Of a stretch of DNA of 24,979 nucleotides, positions 8,111-16,048 are shown one piece after another. Made by a program: the position numbers and the translations under genes. Numbering within the stretch: the first letter of the stretch is position 1; every line of letters starts with the position of its first letter. The notes beneath the pieces are model-generated. The model did no database searches, was not told where the DNA came from, and worked only from the letters and a program-made list of their open reading frames with translations. The stretch is from QHWK01 sp035315685 (GTDB taxonomy: Bacteria > Acidobacteriota > Vicinamibacteria > Vicinamibacterales > CAVVIG01). The stretch is taken from assembly GCA_035315685.1 (NCBI GenBank), contig DATFXR010000886.1, positions 1 through 24,979 on the forward strand, read 5' to 3'.

Positions 8111-9516
8111 GATCGCGCGAACCCTTTCCTCGTCATGGCTCCCCAGCCCTGGCGGCCCCTGAAGTAATCGACGATACCGCGGAACCGCCACCACGCCGTG
8201 ATCTGCCGATATCCGAAGTTCTCGAGGACGCCGTACGCACAGAGGCGAAGCAGATCGCGCACGCGTGGATAACGGCGGAACGAGATCTCTTCCAGCAGCA
8301 CCGCGGCGATCGAAATGACCGTGCCGTAGAGCACCGCCGAGGCGAAAAACAGCTCGGCGAACACCACATCGAGCAGGCCCAGGGCAATGGCGATCGCGGT
8401 CACGACATAGCCGGCCGTCTCCACGACCGGTCCGACGGCCTCGAAGATCAGATAGTAGGGCATCGCGAAGACGCCGACGATGCCGTATCGAGGATTCCCG
8501 ATCATCCGGCGGTGATAGTTCAACACCTGCATCGTCCCGCGCTGCCAGCGGTTCCGCTGGTTTCCGAGGATCCTCGCGCTCTCCGGCGCCTCCGTCCAGC
8601 AGACAGGGTCGGGCTGAAACACGATCCGATACCGCCGCCGCTGCTCCCGATACCGCCGGTGGAGCCTGACGACGAGTTCCATGTCCTCGCCGATCGTGTC
8701 GTGCCGGAAACCGGCAGCCTCGACTACGGCATCGCGGCGGAAGAGCCCGAACGCGCCGGAGACGATCATCAGGCAGTTCATCGCCGAGTGCGCGACCCGG
8801 CCCGACAGGAACGCCCGCAGGTACTCGACGACCTGGAACGTCGCGATCCGGTTGGAAGGCAGACGGACCTCGGTCACGCGGCCGTTCTCGACACGGCAGC
8901 CGTTGGCGATCCGGATGATGCCGCCGGAGGCAATCGTCGACGGGTCCTCGAGAAACGGCAGGGCGACGGCCGACAGCGCGTGCTCCTCGAGCAGCGAGTC
9001 CGCGTCTATGACGCACACCAGCGGGTAGCGCGCGGCGTTGATGCCGGCGTTCATCGCGTCAGCCTTGCCGCCGTTGTCCTTGTCGACGAGGACGAGATTC
9101 GCCGTGGCGAGGGACCGGTACACGCCGCGGACGCGCTTTGTCGTGATGGGCTCTTCGTGGCTGATGGGCGCCCGTACCAGGTCGAACGCCGCGACCGCCA
9201 CGTCCAGCGTCTTGTCCTTCGATCCGTCGTTCACGACGACGATTTCGAACTGGGGGTAGTTGATCATCAGCAGCGAACGGACGCTCTCGGCGATCGTCGC
9301 TGCTTCGTTGTAGGCCGGCGCGATCAGCGAAATGCCGGGCGTCGCCGGTGAACGCATCACAACTTCGAGCGCGCGCGGCGTCCAGCGACGGCGATGCGCG
9401 CGCAGGCGGAAGAACGCGATGACAGTGAACAGCAGGTACAGCGAGTTGATCGCGACGAAGTAGATCAGGACCACGACGTCGAAGACCTGGATCCCGGAGA
9501 TGAGGGCTGCCCTCAC
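8107..9516 (-). CDS. Family 2 membrane glycosyltransferase (polysaccharide synthase)
   Basis: 469 residues from GTG 9516, which overlaps the upstream HEAT gene stop as GTGA; a GTG at 9537 is possible but less likely. One N-terminal membrane helix (residues ~11-37) is followed by a complete GT-A domain: SLIAPAYNEA, VVNDGSKDKT, the DAD metal site (171-173), the GED acidic pair (277-278) and the QRNRW acceptor motif (320-324). Several C-terminal helices follow (MPYYLIFEAVGPVVETAGYV; LGLLDVVFAELFFASAVLYG). These are the signatures of processive inner-membrane synthases such as PgaC, NfrB and hyaluronan synthase types, which polymerise and move a glycan through the membrane. The sugar cannot be predicted. 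It lacks a PilZ or other c-di-GMP domain. It is flanked by a HEAT-repeat protein and an outer-membrane YaiO-like protein, which suggests export across the envelope. A partly deleted paralogue lies at 15180-15683. Confidence 0.9.
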   Translation of the reverse strand: MRAALISGIQVFDVVVLIYFVAINSLYLLFTVIAFFRLRAHRRRWTPRALEVVMRSPATPGISLIAPAYNEAATIAESVRSLLMINYPQFEIVVVNDGSKDKTLDVAVAAFDLVRAPISHEEPITTKRVRGVYRSLATANLVLVDKDNGGKADAMNAGINAARYPLVCVIDADSLLEEHALSAVALPFLEDPSTIASGGIIRIANGCRVENGRVTEVRLPSNRIATFQVVEYLRAFLSGRVAHSAMNCLMIVSGAFGLFRRDAVVEAAGFRHDTIGEDMELVVRLHRRYREQRRRYRIVFQPDPVCWTEAPESARILGNQRNRWQRGTMQVLNYHRRMIGNPRYGIVGVFAMPYYLIFEAVGPVVETAGYVVTAIAIALGLLDVVFAELFFASAVLYGTVISIAAVLLEEISFRRYPRVRDLLRLCAYGVLENFGYRQITAWWRFRGIVDYFRGRQGWGAMTRKGFARS

Positions 9517-10574
9517 AGGGCCGCCTGCCGTTCCCACAGCATCTGGCGCGCGAGGTCGCCGGCCTGGCTCTCCTCAGCAGCGCGGCGCCGCAGCGCCAGT
9601 TGCCCCGGCGATCCGAGCTGGCGGAGCGCCGACGCCGCTTGTGCGGCGACCTGCCACTGGTCGTCGAGCAGTGGCTCCAGATACGGCGAGCCGTCCGCAC
9701 GCCGCGACCGGCCCAGCGCGCGCGCCGCAGCGGCGCGCACGTCCGACGATCCGTCGCCAAGCGCGCGCAGCGTGCAATAGTAGGTCCGATCGTCGAGTCC
9801 GATGGCGCCGAGCGACTGGACGGCGGCCGCGCGAAGCGACGCGTCGTCGTCCGAGAGCCACTCGACGAGCGGGTCGATCGCGCGCGGCGCGGGGATCAGG
9901 CCGAGCAACTCGGCCACGATCAGACGATCCTCAGGCGCGACCTTCGCGCGATCGATCAGCGCGTCGATGGCCGCGTCGCCGTGGCGCCGGATTGCGTCGA
10001 CGACACGGGCCCGCTGGTGACGCCACGGCAGCGACAACAGCGCGGTCAGCGACGGCAGCGCTCGCGGATCCTGAAACGACCCGAGCGCGTCGACGGCGGC
10101 GGCGCGCACTTCCCCGTGCTCGTCGTCGAGGAGGCCGCGAATCGGCGCGAAGGCCGCGCGATCCTGGATCGCCCCGAGCGCGCGCGCCGCTTGGGCGCGC
10201 TGCCACCATCGCCGCGATGCGAGCGCGCCACGCCACTGCCGATCCAGTTCCAGCCGCACGCACGCCTCCCGTATCGCGCGCTTCGTCTCGCCGATCGTCA
10301 CGACGAGCGGCGCGAGCAGCAGCGTGGCGATGACGTCACGGTCGCCGTCCGGCGCCCGCGCGAGCGCGTCGAGCGCCGCGGGATCCGGCTGCGGCAGGAG
10401 CAGGCGGTCGACGAACGCCCGGTACTTTGCCGAGAGCCGGGCGTGCCGCCCGACGCGCCACGCAATCGCGAGCCGGTTCAGCAGGAGCACGAGCAGCAAT
10501 GCGCCGAGCGTCCCGCTCGCCACTTCCAGAAATGGATACAGAAGGGCGCGAAACTGCTGCGCGAGCTGGATCAT
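9513..10574 (-). CDS. Membrane-anchored HEAT-repeat protein
   Basis: 353 residues from ATG 10574, preceded by AAGGGG at good spacing and 8 nt downstream of the YaiO-like stop. The same frame stays open far upstream to 11783, but that stretch is Arg-rich shadow of the YaiO-like gene. One membrane helix at residues ~15-36 (VASGTLGALLLVLLLNRLAI) is followed by a basic stretch and a helical region. HEAT-like repeats fill ~140-335 (AARALGAIQDRAAFAPIRGL, EVRAAAVDALGSFQDPRALP, SLRAAAVQSLGAIG, DVRAAAARALGRS). HEAT solenoids are protein-binding scaffolds; here it sits between an outer-membrane protein and a synthase to which it is translationally coupled, so a role in linking or regulating the synthase is the natural inference. 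Confidence 0.82.
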   Translation of the reverse strand: MIQLAQQFRALLYPFLEVASGTLGALLLVLLLNRLAIAWRVGRHARLSAKYRAFVDRLLLPQPDPAALDALARAPDGDRDVIATLLLAPLVVTIGETKRAIREACVRLELDRQWRGALASRRWWQRAQAARALGAIQDRAAFAPIRGLLDDEHGEVRAAAVDALGSFQDPRALPSLTALLSLPWRHQRARVVDAIRRHGDAAIDALIDRAKVAPEDRLIVAELLGLIPAPRAIDPLVEWLSDDDASLRAAAVQSLGAIGLDDRTYYCTLRALGDGSSDVRAAAARALGRSRRADGSPYLEPLLDDQWQVAAQAASALRQLGSPGQLALRRRAAEESQAGDLARQMLWERQAAL

Positions 10575-10582
10575 GCGCCCCT

Positions 10583-11794
10583 TCAGAAGCGGTGCACGAA
10601 CGTCAGGAAAAAGGACGTCACGCGGGACCGGTCGTCGCGCCGCTGGAGCTCCAGGCTGGGCGAGATCGCCAGCCGCGGGCCGCCCGCGATCGTCGCGCCG
10701 CCGCTGAACGTGTGCGCGCCGCGCTGCGTCAGCGTTTCGGCCGTCACGTTCTGGAAGCTCTCGTAGCCGCGCGCATAGCCGGCGTACAGTCGGACCGGAC
10801 GCCCGACGCGCTGCGACAGCTGGATCGAGCCAGCGTTGTTTCCCGCATGCTCGCTCGTGGCGTTGAATGCGGTCTCGCTCCTGAAATAGCGAACGGTAAG
10901 GGTCGTGTCGTCGCTGGCGCTCCACGCGACGCCGATCGCGCCGACCCCCGCGTCGGACGTGCTGAAGTGCAGGTAGCGGCCGGAGAGCAGCCAGGTCAGC
11001 TGGCGGTGCGTGACATCGAGATCGACCGTCGCGTCGGCGCGCGGCAATACGACCGAGCCGCTGCTGAAGAGCCCGCCGCCGCGCAAGACGGCGCTCCGGT
11101 TCACGCTCCATTCCACGCCGCCGCCGCCCCGCGATTCCGTGCGGTCGAACTTTCGCTGTGTCTCCACGCCGGCATGGACTCGCGCCCGGTCCGCGGCGCG
11201 AAGGTTCACGTCGAACGCGCCGGAGTTGGTGTCGGTCACGTCCCGGTTGAAGTGCTCGAACAGGTATCCGGCTTCGACGCGGTGGGCGCGCTGCGCGAAC
11301 ACAATATCGCGCGCGTCGCGGATGTCGCGATCGGCGGGACTCTGCTGAACCGCGCGGTCGTAGTACGCGAGCGCGAGCGTCAGCCGTCCTTCGAAGCGGT
11401 ACAGGCGTCCGAGCGCTGCGAGCACCTCGGCCGATTCGGGCATGATCTGGTAGGCGCGCGTCAGCGCCTCTTCGGCCACCGCGGTATTTCCATCGTTCAT
11501 GTGCGCGATCGCCACGCCCGTCAGAGCCTCGACGTTTGTCGGGTTCGACGCGAGGATCGATTCGAGGACGTTGACCGCGAGTGCCGGGTGACCCATCCAC
11601 ATGTGGAGACGGGCGATCCACAGTCGCGCGTCGACGTCGTTCGGATTCTCGGCGGCGATCGTCTGGAAGCGCTGCAGCGCCTCGGCGCGCGCACCGTTCC
11701 GCGCGAGTCGCTCCGCGTCGGCGTGCGCGTCGGGCGCCTGCTGCGGCGCAGCCGCGATCGCGCACGCCAGCACGGCGGCCCACGGCAGCGTCAT
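10583..11794 (-). CDS. YaiO-like outer-membrane beta-barrel with N-terminal TPRs
   Basis: 403 residues. The ATG overlaps the stop of the phosphorelay gene as ATGA. A signal peptide (LPWAAVLACAIAAAPQQA) leads into about four TPR units (residues ~25-165: AQRFQTIAAENPNDVDARLW-like periodicity, ALTRAYQIMPESAEVLAALG, LALAYYDRAVQQSPADRDI). From ~175 the protein alternates in the way of a beta-barrel (VEAGYLFEHFNRDV, LTWLLSGRYLHFS, VRLYAGYARGYESF) and ends in FFLTFVHRF with a C-terminal Phe, the usual assembly signal for outer-membrane barrels. This is the architecture of YaiO-family proteins, which in Escherichia coli lie beside a family-2 glycosyltransferase (YaiP). It is also analogous to PgaA-type porins (TPR plus barrel). 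Likely job: passage of the glycan through the outer membrane. Confidence 0.82.
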   Translation of the reverse strand: MTLPWAAVLACAIAAAPQQAPDAHADAERLARNGARAEALQRFQTIAAENPNDVDARLWIARLHMWMGHPALAVNVLESILASNPTNVEALTGVAIAHMNDGNTAVAEEALTRAYQIMPESAEVLAALGRLYRFEGRLTLALAYYDRAVQQSPADRDIRDARDIVFAQRAHRVEAGYLFEHFNRDVTDTNSGAFDVNLRAADRARVHAGVETQRKFDRTESRGGGGVEWSVNRSAVLRGGGLFSSGSVVLPRADATVDLDVTHRQLTWLLSGRYLHFSTSDAGVGAIGVAWSASDDTTLTVRYFRSETAFNATSEHAGNNAGSIQLSQRVGRPVRLYAGYARGYESFQNVTAETLTQRGAHTFSGGATIAGGPRLAISPSLELQRRDDRSRVTSFFLTFVHRF

Positions 11795-13302
11795 TTCAGC
11801 ACCCTCATGACGCGCGCGCGCACCTCTTGCGGACTGAACGGCTTGACGATGTAGTCGTCGGCCCCCAGCTCGAACGCGCGCGTCACGTCATCCTCGCGTC
11901 CGCGCGCCGAGAGCACGACGACCCGCGGCCGGCGCGGCCGTCCTTGCAAACGCTTCAGCACGTCGAAGCCGCTCATCGCCGGCATCATCAGGTCGAGAAT
12001 GACGACGTCCGGTTCGCGATCCTCGATCGCCTGCAGCGCCTTCGCGCCGTCGAACACCACCACCGTCTGGAAACCCGCTGATCGCATGTAGCCGTCGACG
12101 ACGCGGACGACTTCCGGATCGTCGTCGGCCAGCACCAGCGTTCGCGAGACGATTGCCTGCGGCTCAGGTGCGTGCTCCGTACAGAGCGCCGCCGGTTCGT
12201 GCCGGTAGCGTGCCTCGGTCAGCGCTTCGTCGGCCCAGGCGACGAGCGCGGCGACGCGCGAACCACGCGTCGCCGCCGCGACTCCGGCAGTTGCGGAAAC
12301 GTCCGCCTCGGCCGCCAGCTGAATCACAAGCTGGACCTTCTCAAGTGCTGCGCGGCCCGGTACGCCCGGCAGCAGCCATGCGAGATGCGAGTCGTCATGG
12401 CGGCCGACCACGTCGCGCGGGCGGCTCTCCTCGGCCAGCACTTCGGCGAGCCGCGCGCGTCGGTCCGGCGCGGTGCGCACCAGCGCCAGTGACGCCGGGC
12501 CCGAGGCGAGCGCGGCGTCGCCGACCGCGGTAAAGGCGTCGAACGCCAACGTGTCCTGCGCCGGCGCCGCGGGTGCAGTCTCGCGCGCCAGCCGCGAGAC
12601 GCGCAACAGCAGCTCGCGCGCGTCGACCGGTTTGCAGAGATAGTCGTCCGCGCCTAGCGCGAGACCCGACAGCCGCGAGTCGATGGACGCTTGTGTGGTC
12701 AGGAACAAAACCGGAATGCCCGCCAGGTCAGCATCGGTCTTCAGCGCGCGGCAGACGCTGAAGCCGTCCAGGCCTGGCAGATCGACGTCGAGCAGGACGA
12801 CGGACGGGCTGCGCGCGCGTGCGGCCGCGATCACTTCGTCGCCGCGCGCGACCGACGCGGTGCGATGCCCGGCGCGCTGCAGCTGAATCTCGAGCAGCGC
12901 GAGCTGATCGGGATCGTCCTCGACGATGAGTACCGTCCGACTCGCATCGCCGACGAACGGTGCCTCCGCCCACCCGGGCGGCCGCATCAGATCCGTCGCG
13001 AAGGCTTCCCGGATACCACCGAGCAGATCACGCGCCAGCGCGGCGTCGATCGACGGCGAGGTCAGCAGCGCTTCGAGCTCTTGCGCACGCGCGCTGACGG
13101 TGGGAAAGCCGACTGCGCCTGCGAGCCCCGTGAGCCGGTGCGCGATCTGCCGCGCACCCTCCGCTCGAGCCTGATCCGCCGCGGCATCCGCCAGGAGGGC
13201 CGCCACGGAATCGCACCGACCGGGAAACGCGGCGATGAAGCGGCCTCGCACCTCGCGCAGCGCCCTTTCGGGATCGTCCTCGCCCGCGGCCCCCAGACCC
13301 AT
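11791..13302 (-). CDS. Phosphorelay protein: Hpt - REC - degenerate GGDEF - REC
   Basis: 503 residues from ATG 13302; the open frame reaches 13446 but the extra 48 residues lack domain character. Domains in order: Hpt (residues ~15-105, phospho-His in IAHRLTGLAGAVGF, His55), receiver 1 (~123-240, LIVEDDPDQ, Asp172 in LLDVDLPG, Lys224), a GGDEF-like domain (~250-370), and receiver 2 (~387-503, LADDDPEV, Asp437 in VILDLMMP, Lys487). In the GGDEF-like part the signature loop reads GRHDDSH where active enzymes have GGDEF or GGEEF, and the upstream substrate Asn/Asp motifs are absent, so it should not make c-di-GMP. There is no DNA-binding output. The protein can both receive and pass phosphate, and as first gene of the polysaccharide operon it probably controls the synthase or exporter by protein contact. 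Confidence 0.88.
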   Translation of the reverse strand: MGLGAAGEDDPERALREVRGRFIAAFPGRCDSVAALLADAAADQARAEGARQIAHRLTGLAGAVGFPTVSARAQELEALLTSPSIDAALARDLLGGIREAFATDLMRPPGWAEAPFVGDASRTVLIVEDDPDQLALLEIQLQRAGHRTASVARGDEVIAAARARSPSVVLLDVDLPGLDGFSVCRALKTDADLAGIPVLFLTTQASIDSRLSGLALGADDYLCKPVDARELLLRVSRLARETAPAAPAQDTLAFDAFTAVGDAALASGPASLALVRTAPDRRARLAEVLAEESRPRDVVGRHDDSHLAWLLPGVPGRAALEKVQLVIQLAAEADVSATAGVAAATRGSRVAALVAWADEALTEARYRHEPAALCTEHAPEPQAIVSRTLVLADDDPEVVRVVDGYMRSAGFQTVVVFDGAKALQAIEDREPDVVILDLMMPAMSGFDVLKRLQGRPRRPRVVVLSARGREDDVTRAFELGADDYIVKPFSPQEVRARVMRVLK

Positions 13303-13487
13303 GGAGACGAAAATTTTAGCAGACGCCGTCGTGTCCGGCACTCCGTCACGTACCGTGAGCGTGAAGGAGGAGGAACGATCGACGCCTACGCCATCGCAAA
13401 TCCAAGGGCTCGCGAATTGTCGCAATTTCGTCGTGTGGGTGTGCAAACATCCGCCGCCAGAGGGTTGATCAACACAGGAGATGACTT
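13303..13487. promoter_or_regulatory. Divergent intergenic region with candidate operon promoter
   Basis: On the minus strand TGCTAAAAT (13321-13313) is an extended -10-like element (TGN plus TAAAAT) located 10 bases before the ATG at 13302, in the only A/T-rich patch nearby. No good -35 and no Shine-Dalgarno is visible, so if used, the first operon gene would be read from an almost leaderless transcript. The region also serves the small plus-strand ORF at 13488. This is a motif match only. Confidence 0.25.
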
Positions 13488-13670
13488 ATCGCAGATTCGA
13501 CGAACCCGAATGACAACAGGCCGGATCCCGATCAGGAGCGCGCGCAGCCTGGCGACGTACGCGGCATCGAGCGCGGCGGCGAGACGACGAGCCTAGGTGA
13601 CACCGCGGAAGAGGAAGATCGTGTACGGGAGGCCGCGCTCGAGGACGCAGAGGAGAGCGCCGACGAATAA
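13488..13670 (+). CDS. Small acidic disordered protein; start codon appears mutated to ATC
   Basis: A 60-codon frame with a protein-like, strongly acidic sequence: ADSTNPNDNRPDPDQERAQ, then GDVRGIERGGETTSLGD, then AEEEDRVREAALEDAEESAD and a TAA stop. An AGGAG sits at 13477-13481, 6 bases before codon ATC at 13488, exactly where a start is expected; one base change would make it ATG. No in-frame ATG, GTG or TTG precedes Asp/Ser/Thr, so either a non-canonical start is used or the start has been lost. It runs divergently from the polysaccharide operon. No family recognised; composition suggests an intrinsically disordered protein. Confidence 0.45.
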   Translation: MADSTNPNDNRPDPDQERAQPGDVRGIERGGETTSLGDTAEEEDRVREAALEDAEESADE

Positions 13671-14217
13671 CGGCGCGTGCCACATCTTCGCATTCGCCGA
13701 GGATCTAATCGAAGCGTCGCGATGAGCGGGCGGAAGGAGTTTTCGCTCGCCCTGCGCGGCAACGTTACGCAGGGGCTGCGTGCTCAGAATACTCGCCTGG
13801 CTGAGATTGCTTGATGCGGTTCGCTGCGCGGCGTAGCAGCGAGTCAGTTCCATCGTAGTTCACGTCAATCGTGATCGGATCGGACATCCGACGCGGCATC
13901 CACCCGTCGGCAACAATACCCAGAAGTACGCACACCGCATTAGGGAGGAAGCGAGTGGACGTCGTTTTGCCGATCCGGCGGCACTCGAACCACCGACCAT
14001 AGCTCATCCGCAATGGTGAAACGAGTCAATTGTGATCATCGATCAGACGATGGAGAAGCTACGCGAAGGCATTTCCGGCGCGGCTGCGCGAACACCAAAA
14101 CGACCTTCACGCCAGGCATCGACAAGGTGACGATGCAGATCAAGTTCCGCTGAGTGCGTAGCGCACGAAGCCATCCCGCTCGCGAAACGGCGCTCATCGA
14201 GAAGCGCGAGATCTACA
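13671..14217. other. Decayed stretch without an intact gene
   Basis: I see no complete gene. Two scraps look coding: a minus-strand frame at 13765-13950 (NAVCVLLGIVADGWMPRRMS, then ITIDVNYDGTDSLL), and a plus-strand end at about 14092-14155 (NTKTTFTPGIDKVTMQIKFR) that resembles the last strand of a beta-barrel protein. A tRNA-tail-like vestige lies at 13968-13998. Confidence 0.4.
13968..13998 (-). pseudogene. Possible tRNA 3' tail vestige
   Basis: The minus strand reads GGTCGGTGGTTCGAGTG then CCGCCGGATCGGCA. GGTGG and CCGCC can pair (one G-T) around TTCGAGTG, which resembles a T-arm with one extra loop base, followed by an acceptor-like strand GATCGGC and A, but without CCA. No 5' half is visible. 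Confidence 0.28.
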
Positions 14218-14600
14218 GCCGCATTTCGTCTCGCGCGAGAGCGCGCTCGCCGCGCCGCGGCAGATCGTCACCGGCGACCGCGCCGAAGGGCCTCGTGGGC
14301 TTCACGGCATGGCGGGCTCGGCAAGACCGTCCTCGCACAGGCGCTCTGCCACGATCCGGTCGTTCAGGCGGCATTCCCGAACGGCATCATCTGGCTGACG
14401 ATCGGTCCGGGCAACGTCGAGCTGCTGGAGCAGCTGCAGGAGGCTGGCCGTTGTCTGGACGACTCGCCCGGCGAGTACGCGACGCACACGAGCGCCGTGA
14501 ACCGCTTGAAGACGCAGCTGCGTCGGAAGGCGGTGCTTGCCCCTGGTGCTCGACGATGTCGTCGAGGCGGCGCAGCTGGAGCCTGTGGGTGCGTTAACTC
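14218..14600 (+). pseudogene. NB-ARC / STAND ATPase fragment, frameshifted
   Basis: Joining two frames gives FVSRESALAAPRQIV, HGMAG, then LGKTVLAQALCHDPVVQAAF, NGIIWLTIGPGN, a helical stretch, and VLDDVVEAAQLEPVG. These are the entry segment, Walker A (GxxGLGKT with one base missing near 14314), the strand of conserved Trp, and Walker B (LVLDDV, with another frame slip near 14540) of NB-ARC ATPases, the nucleotide switch of STAND signalling proteins. Only the first ~125 residues of the domain are present; it is cut at about 14600 where the transposase module starts. STAND proteins often act in defence or signalling, but nothing remains to show the effector. Confidence 0.7.
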
Positions 14601-14601
14601 G

Positions 14602-15175
14602 ATCTGTGTAAAATAGCGGCCATTTCTCAGGAGAGAAGCCGTGCTCCTGTCCGTCGTTGACGTTGCCCTCCACCGAGTCCTGCAACTTGTCTCGCTTCTG
14701 TTCCGATCAGCCGACTCGAAAGAGCTTGAGATCGTTGTGCTGCGCCATGAGTTGGCGGTCTTGCGTCGTCAGGTCCATCGACCGACGTTTCGGCCGGCCG
14801 ACCGCTGGTTCCTGGCGGCGGCCAGCCACCTGTGGCCGCGCGTCCGGTGGTCGGTGTTTCTGGTCACGCCGGCGACGCTCCTGCGCTGGCACCGCTGGAT
14901 GGTGGCGAAGCGCTGGACCTATCCACGACGACCAGGGCGTCCGCCGATTGCTAAGGAGCTTCGAGCGGCGATCGTTCGCTTGGCACAAGAAAATCCGCGG
15001 TCGGGCTATCAGCGCAATGTGGGCGAGCTGAAAAGGTCTCGGCATCATCGTATCGGCAACCACGGTCAAGAAGATCCTCCGCGAGGAACAGCTCGGTCCA
15101 GCAGGCAAGCGCAAAGGGCGTCGCCGCTGGCGGCATTGTCCGCATCGTGGACGGTTCCACGGTGGAGGCCGGCAA
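14602..15175 (+). mobile_element. Insertion-sequence fragment, 5' half of rve-type transposase
   Basis: The transposase starts at GTG 14641 after CAGGAGAG. It reads VVLRHELAVLRRQV, FRPADRWFLAAASHLWPRVR, FLVTPATLLRWHRWMVAKRW, GRPPIAKELRAAIVRLAQEN and SGYQRNVGELK, the N-terminal helix-turn-helix half of a widespread integrase-core (rve) transposase. One extra A near 15031 shifts the frame; corrected, it continues GLGIIVSATTVKKILREEQL and GPAGKRKGRRR, then breaks off around 15150-15175 at the glycosyltransferase remnant. The catalytic DDE half is missing. A C-terminal half of a protein of the same family lies on the opposite strand at 18842-19190. Confidence 0.82.
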
Positions 15176-15179
15176 GTGA

Positions 15180-15683
15180 CGCACCAGGGTCTTCCGAAGA
15201 GCGCGCTCGCGACCTTTCAGGTGGTCGAGTACTTTCGGGCCTCTCTGGCCGGTGCACCGCGGTGTCCGCGGGAAACATGCTGCTGAGCGAATCCGCGTTA
15301 CGGAGCCATCGGATTGATCGCCATGCCGTACTACCTGCTTTTCGAGGCGGCCGGACCGATCATCGAGTTCCTCGGCTTCGCGGTCACGGCGCTGGCGTTC
15401 GCCTTCGGCCTGTCGAACGTGCGTTTCGCGGAGCTCCTGTTTCTGTCAGCGGTGGCCTACGGCCCAATGATCTCGACAGCTGCCGTGCCGCTTCAAGGAA
15501 ATCGCCCTCGAAAGCTATCCACGGGTCAGGGACCTGCTGGTGCTCTTTGCGGTGGGAATCGTCGAGAACTTCGGCTATCGACAGTTGACGACGTGGTGGC
15601 GTTTCCAGGAAATGGTGGACTACATGAAGAAGAAGAAGAGCGATTGGGGCACGATGACGAGACAGGGGTTCTCGGCCGCATGA
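15180..15683 (+). pseudogene. Glycosyltransferase paralogue remnant (internal deletion and frameshift)
   Basis: The first piece (15190-15255) reads LPKSALATFQVVEYFRASLAG, matching LPSNRIATFQVVEYLRAFLSG of the intact synthase. About 85-100 residues including the GED and QxxRW motifs are then missing. The next piece starts NPRYGAIGLIAMPYYLLFEA near 15290 and matches the C-terminal membrane part; a frameshift near 15495 leads to the tail YPRVRDLLVLFAVGIVENFG, then WGTMTRQGFSAA and a stop at 15683. The N-terminal GT-A half is absent, replaced by the transposase fragment. The stop overlaps the next ATG (ATGA), as in the minus-strand operon. Confidence 0.85.
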
Positions 15684-16048
15684 ACATGAAGGTGGTGCTC
15701 GCAGAGGACGATCCGGACATCCAGATGATTGCGCGTCTGTCCCTGAAGCGCGCGCAGTTCAACGTGACCGTGGCCTCGACCGGCGCAGAGGCGCTCGCGC
15801 GCGTGGCCGAAGTGCATCCAGACGTGGTGCTGCTCGACTGGATGATGCCCGAGATGGACGGTCTCACTGCATGCACGCGGCTCAAGAGCGATCCGTCGAC
15901 GCGCGACATCCCGGTCATCTTCATGACCGCGAAGTCGCAGGAGTCTGAGATTAAGCAGGGGCTGTCGCTCGGCGCGGTGGGCTACATCGTCAAGCCGTTC
16001 GACGCCTTGCTGCTCGGTGCGCGCGTGCGGGAGCTACTCAAAGCGTGA
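15680..16048 (+). CDS. Single-domain response regulator (CheY-like receiver)
   Basis: 122 residues, receiver domain only. All conserved positions are present: VVLAEDDPDIQ (acidic pocket, residues 9-11), Asp53 in VVLLDWMMPEMDG, Thr83 in IFMTAKS, and Lys105 in YIVKPFD. There is no output domain, so it acts by protein contact or as a phosphate shuttle. The ATG overlaps the stop of the glycosyltransferase remnant and its TGA overlaps the start of the hybrid kinase, so it is co-translated with the kinase. A longer open frame begins upstream at 15314 but that part belongs to the remnant. Its broken counterpart is at 7850-8110. Confidence 0.93.
   Translation: MNMKVVLAEDDPDIQMIARLSLKRAQFNVTVASTGAEALARVAEVHPDVVLLDWMMPEMDGLTACTRLKSDPSTRDIPVIFMTAKSQESEIKQGLSLGAVGYIVKPFDALLLGARVRELLKA

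Noticed and set aside
8512..9351. Plus-strand frame opposite the glycosyltransferase
   Set aside because: Antisense shadow of a gene with complete GT2 motifs.
10575..11783. A single 756-residue minus-strand frame continuing the HEAT protein upstream
   Set aside because: The upstream 400 residues are Arg-rich low-complexity shadow of the YaiO-like gene in another frame; the HEAT gene has its own ATG and Shine-Dalgarno at 10574.
10427..11854. Long plus-strand frame opposite the YaiO-like and HEAT genes
   Set aside because: Composition of an antisense shadow; the minus-strand genes have recognisable domains and overlapping starts.
12540..12930. Active diguanylate cyclase in the phosphorelay protein
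   Set aside because: The signature loop is GRHDDSH and the usual substrate-binding residues are missing, so cyclase activity is not supported.
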